Assembly: GCA_900770635.1 (NCBI GenBank) | Contig: CAAGLB010000043.1 | Span: 1-64,000 of the forward strand | Length of the DNA stretch: 64,000 nucleotides | Direction: 5' to 3' | DNA from: an uncultured Alistipes sp. | Lineage (GTDB): Bacteria; Bacteroidota; Bacteroidia; Bacteroidales; Rikenellaceae | Part shown: in pieces, positions 1 through 7,299 of the stretch | Numbering within the stretch: the stretch's first letter is position 1 | Layout: each line of letters begins with the position of its first letter | Notes under the pieces: model-generated | The model's input: the letters and a program-made list of their open reading frames with translations, nothing else | Told to the model about the DNA's origin: nothing | Databases searched by the model: none | Made by a program: the position numbers and the translations under genes

Positions 1-1
1 G

Positions 2-244
2 TATAATTCCCTAATATATAATACTCATGGTACATTTGTTCATAGGGGTGTTCTCGTCAATCTCCCATATGTGTATAGTCTATTGCTAATTTTAGCAACA
101 ATTTCTGCATCGGCAATTTATACCCTTTTGGCGGTATTTAGTGGAATAAAGCCAAGCATCAGTGCTATTGCCAGAAAAAAGTTATCAACATTTCAAATAC
201 TGACAGAGCAAATCGCCTCTTATAGTCTATTAGTCAGCAAGTAA
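2..244 (+). CDS. C-terminal end of a membrane protein (partial)
   Basis: An open frame runs from the left edge of the window to a TAA at 242-244, giving about 80 codons with no start inside the window. The middle of the piece (about residues 27-48) is strongly hydrophobic and should form one membrane helix. It is followed by a short basic segment and a polar tail, so the tail probably lies in the cytoplasm. The family is not recognisable. The motif YNTxGTF near its beginning recurs in the small frame at 1174, which may be a displaced fragment. Coding status is supported only by the open frame and the helix. Confidence 0.5.
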   Translation, partial: YNSLIYNTHGTFVHRGVLVNLPYVYSLLLILATISASAIYTLLAVFSGIKPSISAIARKKLSTFQILTEQIASYSLLVSK

Positions 245-382
245 CAAGAATTTGAAGTGAACAGAGAAAAGAGTGTGGAAATCGCCTACTGTGTTAATAA
301 CTAATTGATTATAGGTGCAGTTCGTGTCTTTTTTGTTGTTACATTTATCCCTCAGAACAGTCAAATATAACAACTGAGAACT

Positions 383-817
383 ATGAAAAAGACACCAGCA
401 CTCCGTTTCTTCAAGTGTTATGCAGCACTTGTCGGAGCCTTCGACCCGGCAGAGGTTATCTTTATACTCTATATGGAGCAGATGACAGCACTCTGTCGAA
501 TGGGCTACAACACAACCCACAGCCAGCAATATCATATGATGCGAATGGCGATAGGCAAGCGACTATTTAAGAAGTATGTGGAGAAATTTACAAAGATGAA
601 GCTGCTCATCAAAGTTGTAATGTGCGATGGCAATATCGACTTTGGAATTGATACCAAGTTATACGAGAAGTTAGTTCTCGTTCTTGATAGTTTTAAGTCA
701 ACAATGCAGGCTCGCCAGTTTTGCGATGATATGTTCGGCGGCAGTAGCGTTGTATCGCTTGTTGACTTGGATGCCGAGATGCTTGATGAGTGGAGGAAGA
801 AACACGCATTGGAATAG
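383..817 (+). CDS. Hypothetical protein, 144 aa
   Basis: ATG start followed by 144 codons. The protein is mostly helical in character, basic in the middle (residues 55-75, rich in K and R) and ends in an acidic then charged tail. I do not recognise a family. The mix of short helices with a basic central part would suit a small winged-helix or other DNA-binding fold, but that is a guess. A strong hairpin terminator follows at 879-915, which supports a real transcription unit ending here. No signal peptide or membrane segment is visible. Confidence 0.6.
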   Translation: MKKTPALRFFKCYAALVGAFDPAEVIFILYMEQMTALCRMGYNTTHSQQYHMMRMAIGKRLFKKYVEKFTKMKLLIKVVMCDGNIDFGIDTKLYEKLVLVLDSFKSTMQARQFCDDMFGGSSVVSLVDLDAEMLDEWRKKHALE

Positions 818-878
818 AGGAAGTATTCCTTCGCTATACGCTATAATACAGCGGTCATTTTAAAATACAAGCAACGGG

Positions 879-915
879 CCCCATCGACTTTGCACGATCG
901 ATGGGGTTTGTTTTG
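879..915 (+). terminator. Intrinsic terminator after the 383-817 gene
   Basis: A perfect 9-bp stem, CCCCATCGA (879-887) with TCGATGGGG (898-906), encloses a 10-nt loop and is followed by the T-rich run TTTGTTTTGT. Confidence 0.8.
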
Positions 916-1173
916 TGTAGCCAACGCCCGGCAAAACCAGACCGAGCAGATGATACGATGAGTGTTGTTGCGAGTTTGTATATATAGTATTATTCTTTTT
1001 TATTTTATTGATACTGAGGAAATAGGCCTCCTTATATGTTCCCCATAATCCCTTCTTCCAGTATCTCTTTGTTTCCTAAAAACAGATCAGACGCCACAGG
1101 CGGATGCTCCCAATCCTTTTGTTTCTTTTTTGAATACCTTTTTTCTTTGCTTCAAAGAAAAAAGTATTAGTGT
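916..1173. other. AT-rich intergenic stretch with a perfect inverted repeat
   Basis: No convincing gene. The main feature is a 12-bp inverted repeat with a 3-nt loop at 1138-1164, listed separately. The rest is T-rich and gives only short frames. Confidence 0.5.
1138..1164. repeat. Inverted repeat, 12-bp stem with 3-nt loop
   Basis: CTTTTTTCTTTG at 1138-1149 pairs exactly with CAAAGAAAAAAG at 1153-1164 around the loop CTT. It lies just before the small frame at 1174. It could be a terminator for leftward or rightward transcription, or a copy of a dispersed palindromic repeat. No T-run outside the stem decides the direction. Confidence 0.6.
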
Positions 1174-1362
1174 ATGTATTACCGTCTTAAACTATATTAT
1201 AATACTCTTGGTACATTTGAGCCAATAGAAGAACAAAACCTTTGCCCAAAAGAGCATATCCAAAGCGTAACTCGAAAATTTTCAGAAATAAACTCATATC
1301 CCCAGTTCCTCTTCAAACCTTTTCCCAAAACACCCTCTACTCTTAAAGTGATAATCGATTAG
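1174..1362 (+). CDS. Small hypothetical frame, 62 aa, possibly a gene fragment
   Basis: ATG start, 62 codons, no recognisable domain and no visible Bacteroidota promoter. Residues 8-15 include YNTLGTF. This matches YNTHGTF in the truncated gene at the left edge both in protein and in DNA (22 nt with one mismatch, 17-38 against 1198-1219). The frame may therefore be a leftover of a duplicated or rearranged gene rather than a functional unit. Confidence 0.3.
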   Translation: MYYRLKLYYNTLGTFEPIEEQNLCPKEHIQSVTRKFSEINSYPQFLFKPFPKTPSTLKVIID

Positions 1363-1406
1363 AAACCTGGTTGGGGATAATACCCAGCCATAAAAACAAA
1401 AAAGGT

Positions 1407-2081
1407 ATGAAAAAACTATTTTATGAGACAAAGGAATTCCTTAAGGAGAAGGTAGAGAAAATTGAGAGCGAAATCCTTGCCCTCACAGACGATGGTACGG
1501 CTTGCTGCGTATCCGATGATAAAGGTGCGTATCTTGCAAAACTTATTGAGGAGCGTAAGGATGCCTTGGATGCGTTGTTTCAGGCTACACCCAATGAGGT
1601 AATGCGTATGGATAAACTGAACGACCAATTGAAAGCTATTACACGCCAAATACACGAGCGAGTGGCTATTGTAAATGAGGATGCGGCAAAACTTTTCGTT
1701 GATGGCAACTTCGAGGTTGAGGGGCGACTCAACTATAATCCCAATGCTGCCGGTGCCATTTTACAGATGGAGAACGACGAGTATTTTGGCTCTGATTTTG
1801 CCAAGATTCACCAGGTTATCGATATGCTGTTTAGTCAGGGATATCTCTCCGTTAAATGCGCCGATTTCGTGAGAGCGTTAGACCTTGTTAACGACTTTGA
1901 CAATGGCAAATGGGAGACTGCCTACGAGGATTGGCAACCACATGCGGATAAGTTCAAATACATCAACATCTGCTTCGCTATCCACAGCCTCAACGCATAC
2001 CACCCATATTCAATTCCAGACATTCTGCGAATGAATAACTTTGATATCACGGTGGTCGTCAAGCAGGTTGTGACGATGTAA
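1407..2081 (+). CDS. Hypothetical protein with helical N-terminus
   Basis: I choose the ATG at 1407, which gives a protein of 224 residues starting MKKLFYETKEF. An upstream in-frame ATG at 1371 would add only 12 residues of poor coding character. The first 110 residues are rich in E, K and L and look like long helices or a coiled coil. The C-terminal half is more globular, with several aromatic residues. No catalytic motif or family is recognised. It stands alone on the plus strand in front of a minus-strand gene remnant. Confidence 0.6.
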   Translation: MKKLFYETKEFLKEKVEKIESEILALTDDGTACCVSDDKGAYLAKLIEERKDALDALFQATPNEVMRMDKLNDQLKAITRQIHERVAIVNEDAAKLFVDGNFEVEGRLNYNPNAAGAILQMENDEYFGSDFAKIHQVIDMLFSQGYLSVKCADFVRALDLVNDFDNGKWETAYEDWQPHADKFKYINICFAIHSLNAYHPYSIPDILRMNNFDITVVVKQVVTM

Positions 2082-2145
2082 ACGCCTGATTTCGTTCCGT
2101 AATGTGTAATTGGATTATATATCACCAAACTGCACGGTTGGGGCA

Positions 2146-2355
2146 CTACACCGCCTCGACCGTGCGTGTGCGGAACGATTCGCGGGCCTTGCGGATATAG
2201 AGTTTTATCACATCTTTGGGTAAATTTGACAAGCGGATAAACGCCCTCGTTGCATTTGGGGACTTCGCCAACGCAGTCGCCAGCAACCACGCCACACCCA
2301 TTCGCACATAGTATGGCTCCGTACCCTTCGCAGTGCCTTGTTGCGCAACTTTGTA
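2146..2355 (-). pseudogene. Truncated copy of the DNA alkylation repair gene (3' end only)
   Basis: Read leftwards, this stretch encodes about 69 residues ending in a TAG at 2146-2148. It closely matches the C-terminus of the intact gene at 4112-4924: both contain EPYYVRMGVAWLLATALAK and LYIRKARESF, and both end near RTRTVEA. The frame is undamaged, but similarity stops at about 2355, where a terminator begins, and no start codon is available upstream. The 5' three quarters of this copy are gone. It is a direct repeat of the 3' end of the neighbour gene, with the HNH gene between the two. Confidence 0.85.
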
Positions 2356-2363
2356 TTCAATAA

Positions 2364-2388
2364 AAAAGCAGAGAATCCCTCTGCTTTT
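2364..2388 (-). terminator. Intrinsic terminator of the HNH/DGQH gene
   Basis: AAAAGCAGAG and CTCTGCTTTT form a perfect 10-bp stem with loop AATCC. Read on the minus strand it is followed by a T-rich stretch. It lies just after the stop of the 2411-4051 gene and at the edge of the alkylation repair remnant. Confidence 0.8.
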
Positions 2389-2410
2389 CTTTCAATAGTG
2401 TTTATCTGTT

Positions 2411-4051
2411 TTATTTGCTATCAGATACAGATGGCTGTATCATATCTTTAATATTTAATGGCGATGCTAAAATCTGTTCACCCGTAGGTGATATACCTTT
2501 ATCGAAAATTGTTTTCCAAAAGCTATATACCTGCTTGCCTCCAAAAATCGTAGATGATAGTTGAGGGTTTTTCCAAAGAGGAAGATTGTATAAATTTTCT
2601 ATAAAATGTGTGATGTTAATCCATAACTGTTCAGGGAACTTCTCTTGAAAGAAATCTCGCCTATTTGCTGTTCGTTTTCCTAAATTAGCATAAAACATCG
2701 ATATAACATCGTTTATATATCCTAGCCAAGTATAGAGGATCTCTTCTTTCATCATTCTATATGCTGCCACATGATTCCAATCTATTGTTTCACCACCTTG
2801 TTGGATCTTGTGCTCTATTCTATAAGTACCTAGCTCAAAATCATATTTGCCTACCAATATTTTATCTGCAATTATGTTCATGAGTTGTATAATTTGTTTT
2901 TTCTCAAGGTCGCGCGGATTTAAGCCCTCTTCAAGTTTAAAATCAATGTTAGTTTCTAATGCATCGGGTGATATGAAAAATGAATAAAAAGTTTTCTCAA
3001 CGGTTGAGTACGATAAAGGCTTTTCTTTTGCTCGACCTCCCATATCAATATACTCTCGCAATTTGTTATCTTCGCCATAAGTTATACCATCCTTGACGGC
3101 ATCAATAATGTATCGTTTCATTTCTCTTGACTCTCCCTTATAGAAATTTATGAGAGCTTTTTCAGAAAAGGCATAGTCATCATGAGATCGCCCTGTTTGT
3201 TGTTGATAACGATCCACTCTATCCTGATATAACGCATTACCAAGATGTCGTTGTACAGACTTATCAAATGCGACCTGACGAAGTGTAGTGCCAGCATTAA
3301 AATTTGTTAGCCTTATTTTGTCAACATCGGGATTGATAAATATGCGCACGGGAATTTCGCGTACTCCTAATAATATCTGAGCTGCAGCTTTATGTTGACC
3401 GTCAAATAGTTTTACAATTGTTCCACAATCCTTACCTGTTTCTATGTATCCAAGAGAAATATGTAATTGGGGGTTGCCTTTATAAAATTCAGCTAAAAGT
3501 TTACTAATATTAGAGCCTATTGAACGCGGATTTATCTTATCATCATGGAATATATACTCAATAGGGAGCAATGCGAAGAAATAACTAAACCCACTCTTTT
3601 TATCTTCATAAATTGGTAAAGAGTGTATGTCTACTTTGTGGATTTCAGGGAATGAAATTCGTATAGTGTCTACATCTATTTCGTAATGCAGATTATATTT
3701 AGCCCCATCGTATTCTCTTAAAACATCATTAAGATTAGGATTTCTATTCTCATTCTGCTGGAGATTCTCTGCTAATATTTTATATATCCAGTTTACTCGT
3801 GCTAAGTTTAAATCATTCGCTTGTTTTGATCTATTTACATAATCAAATGTTAATGCTAAATTATCTTCGTTATCACTTCCGCCATTGGCTAATGGTATAA
3901 TATGGTCAATGTCTATATTATTGCTGTGTAGGGCGAGGCTAATATCTTTCCCAGAAATATAACATTTACCTTTTTGACAATTCCAAAGACGTGTAATAAG
4001 ATCCTCTCGTTGCTTGGGGGATAACTTAGATAAGAATGCTGAGTGTGCCAT
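2411..4051 (-). CDS. HNH endonuclease fused to a DGQH (ParB/DndB-like) domain
   Basis: 546 residues. Residues 20-80 look like an HNH nuclease: Cys25 and Cys30, then DIDHIIP with His50, DNL with Asn64 and VNRSKQ with Asn73. Residues 185-260 contain LFDGQHKAA with DGQH at 217-220, then REIPVRIF, as in the DGQHR/ParB-like fold of DndB and related proteins. The C-terminal half is helical and unrecognised. GmrSD, SspE and BrxU have a DGQQR (DUF262) domain first and HNH last; here the order is reversed. A role in cutting invading or modified DNA is inferred. The gene has its own terminator and lies between two copies of an alkylation repair gene. Confidence 0.75.
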   Translation of the reverse strand: MAHSAFLSKLSPKQREDLITRLWNCQKGKCYISGKDISLALHSNNIDIDHIIPLANGGSDNEDNLALTFDYVNRSKQANDLNLARVNWIYKILAENLQQNENRNPNLNDVLREYDGAKYNLHYEIDVDTIRISFPEIHKVDIHSLPIYEDKKSGFSYFFALLPIEYIFHDDKINPRSIGSNISKLLAEFYKGNPQLHISLGYIETGKDCGTIVKLFDGQHKAAAQILLGVREIPVRIFINPDVDKIRLTNFNAGTTLRQVAFDKSVQRHLGNALYQDRVDRYQQQTGRSHDDYAFSEKALINFYKGESREMKRYIIDAVKDGITYGEDNKLREYIDMGGRAKEKPLSYSTVEKTFYSFFISPDALETNIDFKLEEGLNPRDLEKKQIIQLMNIIADKILVGKYDFELGTYRIEHKIQQGGETIDWNHVAAYRMMKEEILYTWLGYINDVISMFYANLGKRTANRRDFFQEKFPEQLWINITHFIENLYNLPLWKNPQLSSTIFGGKQVYSFWKTIFDKGISPTGEQILASPLNIKDMIQPSVSDSK

Positions 4052-4111
4052 ATGATATATAAATTTACATACAAATGTAATAAAATTTTATCAAAATAGA
4101 CAATTTAACAA

Positions 4112-4924
4112 TCACAACGCCTCGACCGTGCGTGTGAGGAACGACTCACGGGCCTTGCGGATATAGAGTTTTACAACATCTTCGGGCAGGTTTGACGAGC
4201 GGACAAAAGTGCGAGTTTGTTCAGGGAACTTCGCCAATGCAGTCGCCAATAGCCACGCAACACCCATACGCACATAGTAGGGCTCCGCGCCCTGCACAGT
4301 GCCTTGTTGTGCCACTTTCGGCTTGCCTTTGACGGTGTTGTACTTTGACTTTATACACCCGAAGTCGAGCCCATTGATGCGCTTAAAAACCTTGTCGAGC
4401 CACTCCTCGCCCAGGAAATAACACATCGCCACAACTACCGCAAAACGCACCTCAAACTCGCGCTCGGAGTTAAACCACGGCTGCAAGAACGCCCATAGAG
4501 CCGCTTTGTCGGCACGAGCCATCCACTTCGCGTGAGCGCAGTATGAGTCGCACACCGCCCAATTATCCAGCACGGGTACATAGCGACCAAGCATCGCCAA
4601 ACGCTCATCAAGCGAACATTTTTCGAGGTTGATAAGGTAGCCCCAAACGACGGTCTCCTCATAACATAGACTCTCGCTCGGCACCGCCTCAAACATACGA
4701 ATCACATCGGCTCCATTAGCGCAAAATCGGTGCGTTCCATCGGGTATAACAACCTCGCCACCCTCGCGTGAGAGCTGCTTGGCAACGGCCTTAATCTCGG
4801 GCGAATGAAGCCCCAAAACACGCCTCTCGGGCAGCGCATTCACCATTCGCAAATGTCCATCCCGATACCGCGCATCCGTCAAGAAACGCTCGCAAATCAA
4901 TGGCTGTAAAAGGTGGTCAATCAT
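4112..4924 (-). CDS. DNA alkylation repair protein (AlkD-like HEAT repeat family)
   Basis: 270 residues, a usual length for the AlkD-like family (COG4912). Proteins of this family are all-helical and bind alkylated DNA to remove damaged bases. The C-terminus, with YYVRMGVAWLLATALAKFP and then KLYIRKARESF, is the conserved end of the family, and LDNWAVCDSYCAHAKW at about residue 125 is another conserved stretch. The base composition is richer in G and C than the flanking HNH and DUF3883 genes. A partial second copy of its 3' end lies at 2146-2355. Confidence 0.85.
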   Translation of the reverse strand: MIDHLLQPLICERFLTDARYRDGHLRMVNALPERRVLGLHSPEIKAVAKQLSREGGEVVIPDGTHRFCANGADVIRMFEAVPSESLCYEETVVWGYLINLEKCSLDERLAMLGRYVPVLDNWAVCDSYCAHAKWMARADKAALWAFLQPWFNSEREFEVRFAVVVAMCYFLGEEWLDKVFKRINGLDFGCIKSKYNTVKGKPKVAQQGTVQGAEPYYVRMGVAWLLATALAKFPEQTRTFVRSSNLPEDVVKLYIRKARESFLTRTVEAL

Positions 4925-4955
4925 AGCTTATACATATTGATACCTGCTATGTTAT

Positions 4956-6074
4956 TTAATATGAGACTATATATCCGTCTGGCTCTTTATTTGTTGTTTC
5001 CATGTCTATTTCTTCGTACTCAGGGATACCATCTATATCATATACTCTGTATATTTTATACCTCTTCTTGTTAGCCAGATATGTATTATATTCATTGCGT
5101 GAAATATAAAATAATTTAGCACGATATGAGTTCTTCTTACAAACTGTTGTTTTTACCTCAATAAGTATATCTTCTCCTTTTGAATCCTTAGATAGTATAT
5201 CATAACCCAAATTATCTGATATATCTGCAACATGTTTAGGATATCCTTTATGTAACTGTTTTCTTTTCCTTAATGCTTCTTTTTCGCGCTCTAAGATATA
5301 TAGTTCACCTTTTCTTCCTATTTCTGACAATCTTTTTTGGCGACATTCGTCATATGTACGAGGGTTAACTAGTTTTGTACTAAAACTATCTGCGTGTAAT
5401 AAGTTCATTAAGAATAAGACCTGACTCACATATATATCAATATCGGATAAAGATATAAAGTCTTTATCGTTGAATAAGATTGTGCTAACAACCTGACACC
5501 TATAAGGATAAGTCTTTATATATTCTATCCATTCATCGGGGTGGCATTCGGTCTTGTCATATAAATAGTGGAAACCTATATCTAGTAATGACTGACACAA
5601 CAATAGTATATTTGGATTGTCAGAAACTGATTTTGCCATATCCTTACCCATTTTCTGCATCTGCTTGACCAACGCATTGTGGGTTGATGTCGTTTTGTTA
5701 TGTGAAGAGGCTCTGCCAAAATAGAATCCTACATCTATTCCACATAAATCCTTGTTTATGACAAAACTGATTTGGGCTGCATACTGTTTATTATCTGCGC
5801 CCTTATAGATAGTTGACCAGACGGTTCCGAGTTTATTACCTCCAATAGTTATAGGATTACCGCTATTTCTATCAGACTCAAAGGGTCCGTAAGAACTATT
5901 GTATTTATCTCTGAAGTAATCTGCAACATCTCCCATCTTTTTTCTAATCAGCTTAAAAGAAGTCTGCTCCTCTTCAGAAGAGTTAGATTTTAAAGTATTG
6001 TTTTTATATACACGAGATGCGAGATCCATTACAAGATAAATATCTGACCTGTAAATCTTAATTTCCTCATCCAT
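4956..6074 (-). CDS. DUF3883 domain protein, possible nuclease-like defence gene
   Basis: I choose the ATG at 6074 (MDEEIKIY). The longer frame to 6125 adds a hydrophobic stretch of poor coding character. The C-terminal 110 residues match the DUF3883 type: LGYDILSKDSKGED followed by ILIEVKTT, then FYISRNEY and a final beta-rich part. The D...EVK pattern resembles a PD-(D/E)xK nuclease core, although activity of DUF3883 proteins is not certain. The first 250 residues are unrecognised. The gene is AT-rich, and the family is often found in defence islands, so a defence role is inferred. Confidence 0.7.
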   Translation of the reverse strand: MDEEIKIYRSDIYLVMDLASRVYKNNTLKSNSSEEEQTSFKLIRKKMGDVADYFRDKYNSSYGPFESDRNSGNPITIGGNKLGTVWSTIYKGADNKQYAAQISFVINKDLCGIDVGFYFGRASSHNKTTSTHNALVKQMQKMGKDMAKSVSDNPNILLLCQSLLDIGFHYLYDKTECHPDEWIEYIKTYPYRCQVVSTILFNDKDFISLSDIDIYVSQVLFLMNLLHADSFSTKLVNPRTYDECRQKRLSEIGRKGELYILEREKEALRKRKQLHKGYPKHVADISDNLGYDILSKDSKGEDILIEVKTTVCKKNSYRAKLFYISRNEYNTYLANKKRYKIYRVYDIDGIPEYEEIDMETTNKEPDGYIVSY

Positions 6075-6165
6075 ATACTTAATTGTTTTTACAAAGTTAT
6101 TAATAATCCACAAACAAAAGTACACCTTTAATATAGTTACCTTCTAAAATCTGGTAAAATATCCA

Positions 6166-7200
6166 TTACGGTTCCACCGCCACCTTAATCACTCCGTCCA
6201 ACTTATTCTCAAACAGGTGATATGCCTCGGCGATGTCGGCGAGTTTGTAGCGGTGCGTAATCAGGGGCGTGGTATCAATCTTGCCCGCCTCGATGAGGCG
6301 CAAAATCTCCGCACAATCGCAGCCGTCCACGCCGCCCGTTTTGAAGGTTAGATTCTTGCCGTACATCTCGGGCAGAGGCAGCATCTGCGGCTTATCGTAC
6401 AGCGCCACAACCGTCACAATCGCATTCGGGCGAGCGCACTCCCACGCCAGGCGGAAGGTATCCTCCGCACCCGCAACTTCCAACACCACATCAGCTCCTC
6501 CACGCTCGCATTTTCGGCGCACTGTAGCGATACAATCCTCTGGCGCAACAACTTCCACGCTCGGATAGTGCTCGCGCACGAAACGGGCTCTTTCGGGCGA
6601 TTTCTCGCACACAATGATATGCTTCGGCTGCTTCAACATCACGCACAGCAGCGTGCAAATTCCCGTCGGTCCTGCACCGATAATCAGCACCGTATCGTCG
6701 GGCTTAATCTCCGAGATTCGGGCCGCCCAAAATCCCGTCGCCAGCACATCGCCCACGAACAACGCTTGCTCGTCGCTCACGCTGTCGGGGATGCGGTTGA
6801 GGCCCTGGTCGGCATACGGCACACGCACATACTCCGCCTGCCCGCCATCGATGCGACAGCCGAGCACCCAGCCGCCATCGGGGTCTGTGCAGTTGTTCAC
6901 AAAGCCGTTTTTGCAGAAGAAACACTCGCCGCAGAAGGTCTCCACATTGACCGTCACACGGTCGCCCGCCTTGACATTGCGAACCTCGGAGCCGACCTCC
7001 TCAACCACGCCAACCATCTCGTGACCAACGGTAATACCTGGCACAGCACGCAGCACACTGCCGTGCTTGATATGCAGGTCGCTGGTGCAAATACTGCCGA
7101 GCGTAATGCGCACAATGGCATCACGCGGGCTTTGCAACTCGGGCTTCGACTTGTCGATAAGTTCGAACTTGCCGTGGGATATGTAGGTGTGGGCGAGCAT
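6166..7200 (-). CDS. Zinc-dependent alcohol dehydrogenase (MDR family)
   Basis: Start placed at the ATG at 7200 (MLAHTYISHG); an upstream ATG at 7221 adds seven residues. The protein has the zinc-binding GHEMVGVVEEVG motif near residue 60 and the structural zinc cysteines in ECFFCKNGFVNNC near residue 95. A Rossmann NAD(P) motif, IIGAGPTGICTLLC, lies near 170. The length of 344 residues is typical. The substrate cannot be told from sequence. It is GC-rich compared with its AT-rich neighbours, so it may be an older passenger or core gene between horizontally acquired pieces. Confidence 0.88.
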   Translation of the reverse strand: MLAHTYISHGKFELIDKSKPELQSPRDAIVRITLGSICTSDLHIKHGSVLRAVPGITVGHEMVGVVEEVGSEVRNVKAGDRVTVNVETFCGECFFCKNGFVNNCTDPDGGWVLGCRIDGGQAEYVRVPYADQGLNRIPDSVSDEQALFVGDVLATGFWAARISEIKPDDTVLIIGAGPTGICTLLCVMLKQPKHIIVCEKSPERARFVREHYPSVEVVAPEDCIATVRRKCERGGADVVLEVAGAEDTFRLAWECARPNAIVTVVALYDKPQMLPLPEMYGKNLTFKTGGVDGCDCAEILRLIEAGKIDTTPLITHRYKLADIAEAYHLFENKLDGVIKVAVEP

Positions 7201-7261
7201 AATTATTTTAATAGAGAACAAAGTTACAACTTATCCAGTGTTATGTGTAAATGTATAGAAC

Positions 7262-7291
7262 GATAATAGCGGAAAATTTTCCGCTATTATC
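7262..7291. terminator. Perfect 30-bp palindrome, probable terminator
   Basis: GATAATAGCGGAAAA at 7262-7276 is followed directly by its exact reverse complement at 7277-7291. It lies 8 bp beyond the stop of the minus-strand gene at 7300 and before the start of the dehydrogenase. It could fold with an AATT centre as a terminator. No long T-run follows, so a protein-binding palindrome is possible. Confidence 0.6.
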
Positions 7292-7299
7292 ATTTGTTC

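Noticed and set aside
6568..7266. Long open frame on the plus strand opposite the alcohol dehydrogenase
   Set aside because: It is the mirror of a GC-rich real gene, has no recognisable motif and no promoter.
7262..7291. AGCGGAAAA in the palindrome matches the tRNA-Gly acceptor end, a possible second attachment site
   Set aside because: Only 9 bases match, they lie inside a perfect palindrome that explains itself, and the flanking tRNA bases do not match.
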